DNA from: an uncultured Pelagibacteraceae bacterium
Lineage (GTDB): Bacteria > Pseudomonadota > Alphaproteobacteria > Pelagibacterales > Pelagibacteraceae
DNA: 40,957 bases
Direction of reading: 5' to 3'
Assembly (NCBI GenBank): GCA_902516425.1
Contig: CABXYE010000006.1
Location: 1 to 40,957 of the forward strand
The notes under the pieces were generated by a model. That model was not told the DNA's origin. It saw only the letters and a list, made by a program, of their open reading frames with translations, and did no database searches. Positions within the stretch are counted from its first letter, which is position 1. Each line of letters opens with the position of its first letter. A program made the translations under genes and the position numbers. This document shows, in pieces, positions 17,316 to 24,401 of the stretch.

Positions 17316-19209
17316 TTTTTAGAATTTTAGTTTTAATTAATTCCTCTTTAATTTCGTCTAAAATAGTGGGATCATCAATCGTTGGTGGAATTTTGTATTG
17401 AACACTATCTGCAATTTTTCTTATTGTACCTCTTAAAATTTTACCTGATCTTGTTTTTGGAAGTCTTTTAATAACAATTGCAACTTTAAAAGCTGCAACT
17501 GGACCAATTTTATCTCTTACCATTTTTATACATTCCTTCGATATAGTTTCATTATCTTTTTCGACACCTGTTTTTAAAACTATAAGCCCAATAGGAAGTT
17601 GACCTTTTAATTTATCAGCGATTCCAAGAACAGCGCATTCAGCAACTGATTGATGCTCAGATAGAACCTCCTCAATTGCTCCAGTGGACAATCTATGGCC
17701 TGCTACATTTATAATGTCATCAGTTCTCGACATAATCCATATATATCCATCTTCATCTATATGACCTGCATCATAAGTTTGATAGTAGCCATCATAATTT
17801 GACATATAATTTTCTTTATATCTTTGATCTGCATTCCAAAGAGTAGGAAAAGTTCCTGGCGGCAAAGGAAGCTTAACTACTATGTCTCCCATTTCATTAG
17901 GTTCAGCTAAAGTTTTATCTGATTTTATTATTTTTACATCATAACCTGGAACAGCCTTGCATGCCGAACCATATTTTGTTTTCATCATTTCAATTCCTGT
18001 ACAATTAGAGCTAATCGCCCAGCTAGTTTCAGTTTGCCACCAATGGTCAATCACTGGAACTTTTAATAAATTTTCTGCCCATTTAATTGTATCAGGATCT
18101 GCCCTTTCACCAGCAAGAAATAAGCTTTCAAAGTTAGTAAGATCATATTTAGAAAAAAATTTTCCTTCGGGATCCTCTTTCTTAATTGCTCTAAAGGCTG
18201 TTGGAGCTGTAAATAATGATTTTACTTTATAATCTGAAATAATTTTCCAAAATGCACCTGCATCTGGAGTCCCTACTGGTTTACCTTCAAACAGTACTGT
18301 TGTACATCCTTTAAACAATGGCGCATAAACAATATAAGAATGACCTACAATCCACCCAATATCACTAGCAGACCACCAAATTTCTCCTTCATCAATGTTG
18401 TAGATATTTTTCATAGTCCATTTCAAAGCCACTATGTGACCCCCGATATCTCTTACTATTCCTTTAGGTGTTCCTGTTGTACCCGAGGTATATAGTATAT
18501 AGGCAAACTCATTTGAATTCATCTCTACACAGTCAGTATCCTTAGCATTAGCTAATGCTTCGTGCCAACTAATTTCGTTTGGTGCATTTAATTTAACTTC
18601 ATGACCTTTTCTTTGAAATAAAATCATCTTACTAATCTTATGTTTTGCTAGTTTGATAGCTTCATCAACTAATGGTTTGTATTCAACTGTTCTTCCAGGC
18701 TCAAAACCACATGACGCTGTTACAAGAATTTTAGCTTTACTATCATCTATTCTGCTTGCAAGTTCATTTGACGCAAATCCACCAAAAACAACTGAGTGAA
18801 TTGCTCCAAGTCTTCCGCAAGCAAGCATCGCAATGACTGCTTCAGAGATCATTGGCATATAAATTATTACTCTATCCCCCTTACTCACACCTTGATTTTT
18901 TAACGCTCCTGCAAATTTAGACACTTTTGATCTTAACTCCTCATATGTAAGATTACTTTTGTTTCCTGTGATCGGACTATCGTAGATAAGTGCAGTTTTC
19001 TTTCCTTGACCCTTATCAATATGAATATCTAAGGCATTGTAGCAAGTGTTTGTAACTCCATCTTCAAACCATTTGTAAAAAGGTGGGTTTAATTTGTTTA
19101 AAATTTTTGTGGGTTTTTTAAACCAAAAGATATCGTCAGATGCTTCTCTCCAGAAATTTTCAGGACTTTCAATTGATTTTTTATAAATTTCCTTAAATTT
19201 ATCCGACAT
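17308..19209 (-). CDS. prpE: Propionyl/acetyl-CoA synthetase (PrpE/ACSS3 type)
   Basis: An acyl-CoA ligase of the ANL superfamily; it activates a short acid (propionate or acetate) with ATP and CoA. It has the AMP-binding motif YTSGTTGTPKG, HWWQTETSWAI at the acyl site, YQTYDAGHIDEDGYIWI in the A5/A7 region and KTRSGKILRG with the catalytic, acetylation-prone lysine (Lys590). ASCGFEPGRTVEYKPLVDEA and KGIVRDIGGHIVALKW are more like PrpE/ACSS3 than classical AcsA, so propionate is the better guess. Length 633 fits. It starts divergently from proteorhodopsin across a 215-base spacer and heads a three-gene minus-strand run with the SMR and FAD genes. Confidence 0.9.
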   Translation of the reverse strand: MSDKFKEIYKKSIESPENFWREASDDIFWFKKPTKILNKLNPPFYKWFEDGVTNTCYNALDIHIDKGQGKKTALIYDSPITGNKSNLTYEELRSKVSKFAGALKNQGVSKGDRVIIYMPMISEAVIAMLACGRLGAIHSVVFGGFASNELASRIDDSKAKILVTASCGFEPGRTVEYKPLVDEAIKLAKHKISKMILFQRKGHEVKLNAPNEISWHEALANAKDTDCVEMNSNEFAYILYTSGTTGTPKGIVRDIGGHIVALKWTMKNIYNIDEGEIWWSASDIGWIVGHSYIVYAPLFKGCTTVLFEGKPVGTPDAGAFWKIISDYKVKSLFTAPTAFRAIKKEDPEGKFFSKYDLTNFESLFLAGERADPDTIKWAENLLKVPVIDHWWQTETSWAISSNCTGIEMMKTKYGSACKAVPGYDVKIIKSDKTLAEPNEMGDIVVKLPLPPGTFPTLWNADQRYKENYMSNYDGYYQTYDAGHIDEDGYIWIMSRTDDIINVAGHRLSTGAIEEVLSEHQSVAECAVLGIADKLKGQLPIGLIVLKTGVEKDNETISKECIKMVRDKIGPVAAFKVAIVIKRLPKTRSGKILRGTIRKIADSVQYKIPPTIDDPTILDEIKEELIKTKILKSA

Positions 19210-19236
19210 AATAATATTGATTCGATAGTTAATTTA

Positions 19237-19256
19237 TTGTGGTTTTTAAATCACAA
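19237..19256. promoter_or_regulatory. Inverted repeat in the prpE/proteorhodopsin divergent spacer
   Basis: TTGTGGTTT at 19237-19245 and AAATCACAA at 19248-19256 pair over nine positions with one G-T. The half-site TTGTGGTT recurs in reverse orientation as AACCACAA at 19342-19349. It lies 28 bases upstream of the prpE start and could be an operator for that gene, or for both divergent genes. The assignment rests only on symmetry. Confidence 0.3.
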
Positions 19257-19352
19257 ATTGTATTTAATTTTAAAAAATGAGTAAAATCAATGTAAATTAA
19301 TGACAATTATGTCTTCTATTAAGTGTTTTTATTTGGTATTTAACCACAACTT

Positions 19353-19418
19353 TTGCTTGGGGAAGCCTAAGCTTAGTTTATATAAACTAAAATAAGTAAA
19401 AACTAACTAAAGAGGGAG
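19353..19418 (+). promoter_or_regulatory. Proteorhodopsin upstream region: 18-bp palindrome and ribosome binding site
   Basis: A perfect 18-base palindrome, TTAGTTTATATAAACTAA, occupies 19373-19390, 34 bases before the start codon. It overlaps a second palindrome, CTAAGCTTAG, at 19367-19376. A TTGCTT at 19353 could act as a -35 element with the TTTATA inside the palindrome as -10 (spacer 18), which would place an operator over the promoter. The ribosome binding site AGGGAG (19413-19418) is six bases from the ATG and is much stronger than at most genes here, in keeping with high expression. Confidence 0.45.
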
Positions 19419-19424
19419 TTTTTT

Positions 19425-20201
19425 ATGAAAAAACTTAAACTGTTTGCTCTAGCAGCCTTAGCCCTTGTGGGTTATGCAGGTGTTGCTAACGCAGCAGACG
19501 CAACGATGTTAGCTCAGGATGACTTTGTTGGAATATCTTTTTGGATAATTTCAATGGGTATGTTAGCTAGTACAGCTTTTTTCTTTATGGAAAGAGGTAC
19601 TGTTAACCCTGCGTGGAAAACATCAGTAACTGTTGCTGGTCTAGTAACTGGTATTGCTTTCATTCACTACATGTACATGAGAGAAGTATGGGTTGCTACA
19701 GGTGACTCACCAACAGTATATAGATATATTGACTGGTTAATTACTGTGCCATTACAGATGGTTGAATTCTACTTAATTCTAGTAGCAGTAAGAAAAGCAA
19801 ATTCTGGAATGTTCTGGAGATTGTTAATCGGTTCATTAGTAATGTTAATCGGTGGATATTTAGGAGAAGCTGGATACATCAACGCTACACTTGGTTTCGT
19901 AATCGGTATGGCTGGATGGATCTACATTCTCTATGAAATATTCTCTGGTGAAGCTGGAAGAGCTGCCGCTAAGAGTGGAAATAAAGCTCTAGTAACTGCG
20001 TTCGGTGCAATGAGAATGATTGTAACCGTTGGTTGGGCTATTTATCCATTAGGTTATGTATTTGGTTACTTAACAGGTGGTGTAGATGCTAACTCATTAA
20101 ACGTTGTTTACAACTTAGCTGACTTCATTAACAAAATTGCATTTGGTCTTGTAATCTGGGCTGCTGCAATGAGTTCTGGAGCTGGTGCAAGAGCTAGATA
20201 A
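19425..20201 (+). CDS. Proteorhodopsin, predicted blue-absorbing light-driven proton pump
   Basis: A seven-helix retinal protein that pumps protons outward when lit. Residues 1-23 form a signal peptide ending in ANA. Numbering runs six ahead of the classic green proteorhodopsin: His81 (His75), proton acceptor Asp103 (Asp97) in RYIDWLITVPLQ, Gln111 at the spectral tuning site (105), proton donor Glu114 (Glu108), and the retinal Schiff-base Lys237 (Lys231) in ADFINKIAFG. The Asp/Glu pair indicates a proton pump; Gln at the tuning site predicts blue absorption, common in open-ocean types. No retinal or carotenoid synthesis gene is in the window. Codon choice looks less AT-biased than in its neighbours. 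A strong terminator follows directly. Confidence 0.98.
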   Translation: MKKLKLFALAALALVGYAGVANAADATMLAQDDFVGISFWIISMGMLASTAFFFMERGTVNPAWKTSVTVAGLVTGIAFIHYMYMREVWVATGDSPTVYRYIDWLITVPLQMVEFYLILVAVRKANSGMFWRLLIGSLVMLIGGYLGEAGYINATLGFVIGMAGWIYILYEIFSGEAGRAAAKSGNKALVTAFGAMRMIVTVGWAIYPLGYVFGYLTGGVDANSLNVVYNLADFINKIAFGLVIWAAAMSSGAGARAR

Positions 20202-20221
20202 TTACTATTTAAACTAAATTT

Positions 20222-20262
20222 ATAGGGCGAGTATGTTTTGCATACTTGCCCTATTTTTTTTT
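20222..20262 (+). terminator. Rho-independent terminator after proteorhodopsin
   Basis: Left arm 20222-20235 and right arm 20241-20254 pair over 14 positions with a single G-T wobble, around a five-base loop (TTTTG). A run of nine T follows at 20254-20262. This is the best-formed terminator in the window. It ends only 18 bases before the ferredoxin start, so it separates a presumably abundant proteorhodopsin message from the genes behind it. Confidence 0.93.
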
Positions 20263-20280
20263 AGCCTTATATACATCCAT

Positions 20281-20601
20281 ATGCCAAAAATAACCTACAA
20301 TACCCATGACAATGAAACTTATACCATAGAGGTTCAAAATGGATTGACAGTTATGGAGGGTGCAGTCCAAAATGATATTCCAGGAATAGATGCTGACTGT
20401 GGTGGCGGAATGGCTTGTGCGACTTGCCATGTTTATGTCAAAGAAGATTGGTTTAATAAATTACCAAAAAAAGAGGACGGTGAAGAAGACATGTTAGATA
20501 TGGCATTTGAACCAAAACCATATAGCAGACTTAGTTGTCAAATAATTGTTTCAGACGATTTAGATGGATTAGAAGTAAATATACCATCTAAGCAAGCTTA
20601 G
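20281..20601 (+). CDS. [2Fe-2S] ferredoxin, adrenodoxin/ISC type
   Basis: A 106-residue electron carrier. Cluster ligands follow the adrenodoxin pattern: Cys40, Cys46 and Cys49 in [17 protein letters not shown], and Cys86 in SRLSCQIIV. The ATG at 20281 (MPKITYN) is the proper start; a longer frame upstream runs back through the terminator and would add an unrelated hydrophobic leader. There is no Shine-Dalgarno sequence ahead of it. TTATAT at 20267-20272 is a possible -10 box that would give a nearly leaderless message. The stop codon abuts the start of the reductase gene, so the pair is likely a functional couple in which the reductase hands NADPH electrons to this ferredoxin. Confidence 0.95.
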   Translation: MPKITYNTHDNETYTIEVQNGLTVMEGAVQNDIPGIDADCGGGMACATCHVYVKEDWFNKLPKKEDGEEDMLDMAFEPKPYSRLSCQIIVSDDLDGLEVNIPSKQA

Positions 20602-21618
20602 ATGAATAAAACCGATGCATTAATTATTGGAGCAGGTCCGACAGGATTATTTACTGCACATCAACTAAAATTAATTGGGTTAAATTGTGAGATTATTGAT
20701 AACTTGGATAAGATTGGAGGTCAATGTATTGAGCTCTATCCAGATAAACCAATTTATGACATACCAGCTGTACCTGAGTGCACAGGTGAGGAATTAACAA
20801 ATAATTTATTAAATCAATTAAAACCTTTTGATATCAAATTTCATTTAAATGAGAGAGTTGATGAGGTTAAGAAAGAAAATGACAATTGGTTAGTAAAAAC
20901 TAGTGGTGGAAACTCTTTTAAAACACCCAATGTAATTATTGCAGGTGGTGTTGGCTCATTTGAACCTCGAAAATTTTCGCCAAAAGAATGTGAGAAATTT
21001 GAGAATAAATCATTATTTTATTCTGTAAAAAATAAGAGTGTATTTAAAGGAAAAACTGTTTCGATTTTTGGAGGAGGAGATAGTGCACTGGATTGGGCTA
21101 TTGAATTATCAAAAGATAGCAATGTTAATTTGATACACAGAAGAGATGAATTTAGAGGCGCACGAGCAACAGTAAATAAAATGTATGAACTTAAAAAAGC
21201 TGGTAAAATTAATCTATTTACAAAATATCAAATGAGTAATGTGCATGGAAATGAAAAAATTGAAAGTATAGATATTAAACATGACAATAGTGAAATACAA
21301 AACCTAAAATCTGATTATGTTCTAGGGTTTTTTGGTCTTATTATGCAATTAGGACCAATTGCTAATTGGGGACTTAATTTGAATAAAAAAACTATTGAAG
21401 TTGATACTGAAAAATTTGAAACAAATCAAAAAGGTATTTACGCAGTGGGTGATATTTGTAACTATCCTGGTAAATTAAAACTAATTTTATCAGGCTTCCA
21501 CGAAGGTGCTTTAGCAGCGAGAGCATGTTTTAAATTAGCAAGACCTAACGAAAAATATAGATTTGAATTTACAACTACTTCGACAAATTTATTGAAAAGA
21601 CTAGGAAAAAAAGAGTGA
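20602..21618 (+). CDS. Ferredoxin--NADP reductase, thioredoxin-reductase-like
   Basis: A two-Rossmann-fold flavoenzyme of 338 residues. The FAD motif is IIGAGPTGLFTAHQL (8-22), the NADP motif IFGGGDSALDWAIEL near residue 160, and the C-terminal FAD site YAVGDICNYPGKLKLILSGFHEGALAA. The CxxC redox pair that thioredoxin reductases carry just before the NADP motif is absent (that stretch reads SLFYSVKNKSVFKGKTVSI). This is therefore the TrxR-like type of ferredoxin-NADP reductase (YumC class), despite frequent annotation as thioredoxin reductase. It starts at the base after the ferredoxin stop and overlaps the next gene by four bases. Confidence 0.92.
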   Translation: MNKTDALIIGAGPTGLFTAHQLKLIGLNCEIIDNLDKIGGQCIELYPDKPIYDIPAVPECTGEELTNNLLNQLKPFDIKFHLNERVDEVKKENDNWLVKTSGGNSFKTPNVIIAGGVGSFEPRKFSPKECEKFENKSLFYSVKNKSVFKGKTVSIFGGGDSALDWAIELSKDSNVNLIHRRDEFRGARATVNKMYELKKAGKINLFTKYQMSNVHGNEKIESIDIKHDNSEIQNLKSDYVLGFFGLIMQLGPIANWGLNLNKKTIEVDTEKFETNQKGIYAVGDICNYPGKLKLILSGFHEGALAARACFKLARPNEKYRFEFTTTSTNLLKRLGKKE

Positions 21619-22244
21619 TAGATCTTTACTCAGCTAATACACCTAATGGTAAAAAAATTAGTATTATGCTTGAGGAAATTGGATTTAGCTATAAAGTTAT
21701 TAAAGTTGATATTAATAATGGCGAACAATTTAATGAAGACTTTAAAAAAATCAGTCCTTTAAGCAAGATTCCAGTAATAATCGATCAAGAAAATAAAAAA
21801 ACAGTATTTGAATCCGGGGCAATCCTGATTTACTTAGCTGAATTAAGTGGAAAATTTTATAACTCTGAAGAAAGATTAGAAATCAACCAATGGCTTATGG
21901 CTCAGATGGGTTATGTGGGTCCAATGTTAGGTCAACATCATCAATTTCATCATTATAATCCTGGAAAAAGTAAATTTGGTGAGGATAGATATTTTAATAT
22001 TTCTAAACGCATATACAAAGAATTAGATGAAAGACTATCTAATTCAAAATACTTATCAGGGAGCAATTACACAATTGCAGATATTGGCACGTACCCATGG
22101 ATAGCAAGACACGAGTGGCATGATATAGGACTTAAAAATTATAAAAATCTTACTAGATGGTACGAAGAAATTTCTGAAAGAGAAGGTGTAAAAAGAGGTT
22201 TTGCATTTATGAATGAGAGTGAAACACCACCTAAACCTTTCTAA
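21615..22244 (+). CDS. Glutathione S-transferase, YfcG/YghU-like
   Basis: A 209-residue thioredoxin-fold plus all-helical protein. MIDLYSANTPNGKKISIMLEEIG with the Thr-Pro-Asn-Gly turn is characteristic of Nu-class (YfcG/YghU) enzymes, which act as glutathione-dependent disulfide reductases rather than classic detoxifying transferases. The N-terminal domain has KIPVIID and FESGAILIYLAE (glutathione gamma-glutamyl site), and the C-terminal domain NYTIADIGTYPW. It starts at a GTG that overlaps the reductase stop (GTGA). This third gene of the ferredoxin operon may use or buffer redox equivalents, but its substrate is unknown. It converges with a minus-strand microprotein ORF, overlapping it by four bases. 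Confidence 0.9.
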   Translation: MIDLYSANTPNGKKISIMLEEIGFSYKVIKVDINNGEQFNEDFKKISPLSKIPVIIDQENKKTVFESGAILIYLAELSGKFYNSEERLEINQWLMAQMGYVGPMLGQHHQFHHYNPGKSKFGEDRYFNISKRIYKELDERLSNSKYLSGSNYTIADIGTYPWIARHEWHDIGLKNYKNLTRWYEEISEREGVKRGFAFMNESETPPKPF

Positions 22245-22345
22245 TTCATTGAAGATAGCAATCTAAATAAAGAAGCAAAAATTCCGTGACCTGAAACCTC
22301 TATTGCAAGGACAATGATAACTATTAAGATTATTTTTGTATCCAT
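22241..22345 (-). CDS. Predicted 34-residue membrane microprotein
   Basis: A short ORF, MDTKIILIVIIVLAI followed by EVSGHGIFASLFRLLSSMN, with a single membrane span and a short polar tail containing Gly-His-Gly. Its ATG shares a base with the stop of the ORF before it (TAATG at 22343-22347), a hallmark of coupled translation, and without it the stretch between dksA and gst would be unexplained. I do not recognise it, and an ORF this short can arise by chance; the exact stop/start overlap and hydrophobic design are what support it. Confidence 0.5.
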   Translation of the reverse strand: MDTKIILIVIIVLAIEVSGHGIFASLFRLLSSMN

Positions 22346-22470
22346 TAACTAAATACAATGAATAACAAAATTATCCAAAACAGACCATAATAATAATATA
22401 TATACTTTTTAGTAAAATAATAAGTTACTGGATTATGAACTTTCTTAGTTTTTTTCTTTTTTTTAGTCAT
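22345..22470 (-). CDS. Predicted 41-residue membrane microprotein behind dksA
   Basis: Starts at the ATG inside the last codons of dksA (ATGACTAA; the dksA stop is the TAA) and ends in TAATG with the next ORF. The product begins MTKKKKKTKKVHNPVTYYF, then has a Tyr-rich juxtamembrane run and one membrane span, GLFWIILLFIVF. The very basic N-terminus should face the cytoplasm. A longer reading of the same frame from 22530 lies wholly within dksA and is not needed. Unknown function; possibly a membrane anchor or a small regulator. Confidence 0.55.
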   Translation of the reverse strand: MTKKKKKTKKVHNPVTYYFTKKYIYYYYGLFWIILLFIVFS

Positions 22471-22987
22471 CTGCGTGAACTTTTTCATCCTTTTCATGTT
22501 TTTCTTGAGCGGCAATAGTATACTTTGCAACTGGTCTGGCCATAAGTCTTTTTAACCCTATAGGCTCCGCTGTATCAAGACAATAACCATAGGTATCGTC
22601 TTTTATTCTTATTAAAGCTTTATCTATTTCAGATATTAATTTTATTTGTCTATTGATTGCTTTCATTTCAACATTTTTATCAGTATAGGAACTCGCTTGA
22701 TCTACTATATCTGCAGAAATACTGTTGTCATCCATACTCCCATTATATAGGGCTTCATTATTTGCTTTAACTAATTCTTTTCTCCATTCTTGTAATTTTA
22801 TTCTGAAAAATACCCTATGCTTTTCACACATGTATTTCTCTGTATCTTTCGGTAAGTAGTTTTTTGAAATTTTGACAGGATTTTTTTTAATTTCTTTAGC
22901 CTTAATTAAAGCTTTTGTCCTTATCTTACTCGCAGTCTTTGTCTTAGATTTAGATACTTTTTTTTTTACTTTCTTAGTTTTAGCCAT
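22463..22987 (-). CDS. dksA: DksA-family transcription factor with a reduced zinc finger
   Basis: Binds in the secondary channel of RNA polymerase and, with ppGpp in many bacteria, adjusts rRNA and amino-acid gene transcription. Starting at the ATG at 22987 gives 174 residues with a Lys/Ser-rich N-terminal extension (about 1-45), then the coiled coil, whose tip carries the DxxDxA motif (Asp93, Asp96, Ala97). The C-terminal globule, YGYCLDTAEPIGLKRLMARPVAKYTIAAQEKHE, aligns with the four-cysteine zinc finger, but only Cys136 of the four remains, so it probably folds without zinc, as in known Cys-poor DksA proteins. A longer frame to 23041 lacks homology. Two microprotein ORFs overlap its end in series. 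Confidence 0.92.
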   Translation of the reverse strand: MAKTKKVKKKVSKSKTKTASKIRTKALIKAKEIKKNPVKISKNYLPKDTEKYMCEKHRVFFRIKLQEWRKELVKANNEALYNGSMDDNSISADIVDQASSYTDKNVEMKAINRQIKLISEIDKALIRIKDDTYGYCLDTAEPIGLKRLMARPVAKYTIAAQEKHEKDEKVHADD

Positions 22988-23066
22988 AATTTCAAATTGA
23001 ATTCGACGGAGTATATTCAGCAAAATAAGGGTGTCAAGCAACGTTAATTATTGTAATTATTCGTTT

Positions 23067-24389
23067 ATGAATGTTTTAAATAGGAACATAAATAATATTT
23101 TTTTTATTTTCGCTGTATCACATTTAATCATTTGGACGCTTGTACCTTCTTTAACTAATAGTAATTTACCCCTGGACACTATAGAGGCTTTGGCCTGGGG
23201 AAGTAATTTAGATTGGGGATTTAATAAACATCCACCAATGAGTGCATTTTTTTTAGAAATTTTTTTTAAAATTTTTGGTTCTCAAGATTGGGCTTTCTAT
23301 TTATTAAGCCAAATTTTTGTTGTGATTGCCTTTTATTATGTTTTCAAATTGGCTTATGAAATTTTACAAGACCTTAAATTAAGCCTAATTTCAGTATTAT
23401 TATTAGTTTCAATTTATTTCTATAACTTCACTTCTCCAGAGTTTAATGTAAATGTTTGCCAATTACCTTTTTGGTCAATGGTTGTCTATTATACTTGGAA
23501 AATTTACGACTCCAATTCAGTAAATTTTTTAGATTGTTTTTTTGTTGCAATATTTGGAGCGATAGGTTTTTTATCGAAATATTTATTTATATATTTATTA
23601 GTTTCGATTGATTTACTTTTCATTTATTTAATTTTTTTTAAAAAATCAAAAAAATTTGATTTTAAATACATTGTAACTCTTGAAGTATTTATCGTTTTAT
23701 TAATACCCCATTTAATTTGGCTTTATAATAACGATTTCGTTACAGTTCTATATGGTCTAAAACGAACAGGTTTAGAATATGGCAGTATATTAAATCATCT
23801 TTATCAACCACTTGTATTTTTGATCAAACAAATTGGGATTTTAATTCCTTTTTTCTTTTTGGTTTGGTTATTAGTAAAAAAGATTAAATTTAGATTTAAT
23901 CTAAAAGATAAAAAATTAATTTTTTTGATAGCAATAAATATTCTTCCAATCTTTTTAATGTTATTAACATCAATGATTACTGGTTCAAAAATTAGGACAA
24001 TGTGGATGACACCTTTTTATTTATTTTTTGGTGTTTTCTTAGTCTACTTACTTAAATCTCAAATTAATTTAAAAAAAATTAATTTATTTTTACTTGGTTG
24101 TTTTTTTTTATTTTTTATTTCCCCAGTAATTTATTCATATGTATCGATATCTCAAACTGATAAAAGAACAGATTACCAAGGAAAAGAAATTGCTTTAAAA
24201 GCCCAAATTACTTGGAATCAAGAATTTAAAAAAGAGATTGAGTTTGTAACTGGTGATGAATGGAAAGCTGGCAATCTCTCATATCATCTTGAATCTAGAC
24301 CCACATGGGAAGGATTCACTACTGATGAGATATTGAACAATTCATCTCAATTTATTTGTATAGGTGAGATATGTTTAGGTAGATATTAA
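23067..24389 (+). CDS. GT39/ArnT-like membrane glycosyltransferase
   Basis: A polytopic membrane protein of 440 residues with about ten spans. After the first span comes LPLDTIEALAWGSNLDWGFNKHPPMSAFFLEIFFKIFG. The Asp-x-x-Glu pair and the 'KHPP' motif are typical of GT39-type (PMT/ArnT-like) transferases, which take a sugar from a polyprenyl-phosphate donor on the periplasmic side. The C-terminal 60 residues are soluble (WNQEFKKEIEFVTGDEWKAGNLSYHL). I chose the ATG at 23067; a GTG at 23031 would add 12 residues. It runs divergently from dksA and lies 12 bases ahead of a DPM1-like gene, its likely donor synthase. Confidence 0.82.
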   Translation: MNVLNRNINNIFFIFAVSHLIIWTLVPSLTNSNLPLDTIEALAWGSNLDWGFNKHPPMSAFFLEIFFKIFGSQDWAFYLLSQIFVVIAFYYVFKLAYEILQDLKLSLISVLLLVSIYFYNFTSPEFNVNVCQLPFWSMVVYYTWKIYDSNSVNFLDCFFVAIFGAIGFLSKYLFIYLLVSIDLLFIYLIFFKKSKKFDFKYIVTLEVFIVLLIPHLIWLYNNDFVTVLYGLKRTGLEYGSILNHLYQPLVFLIKQIGILIPFFFLVWLLVKKIKFRFNLKDKKLIFLIAINILPIFLMLLTSMITGSKIRTMWMTPFYLFFGVFLVYLLKSQINLKKINLFLLGCFFLFFISPVIYSYVSISQTDKRTDYQGKEIALKAQITWNQEFKKEIEFVTGDEWKAGNLSYHLESRPTWEGFTTDEILNNSSQFICIGEICLGRY

Positions 24390-24401
24390 AAAGAAAAATA
24401 A

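Noticed and set aside
20233-20280. Upstream extension of the ferredoxin frame with a hydrophobic leader
   Set aside because: The added codons are the right arm of the terminator and its T run; homology begins at the ATG at 20281.
21000-21110. Reading the reductase at 20602 as a thioredoxin reductase
   Set aside because: No CxxC redox pair precedes the NADP-binding motif, so thioredoxin reduction is unlikely.
22988-23041. 18-residue N-terminal extension of the DksA-family protein
   Set aside because: It lacks similarity to DksA, and the ATG at 22987 opens the expected basic N-terminus.
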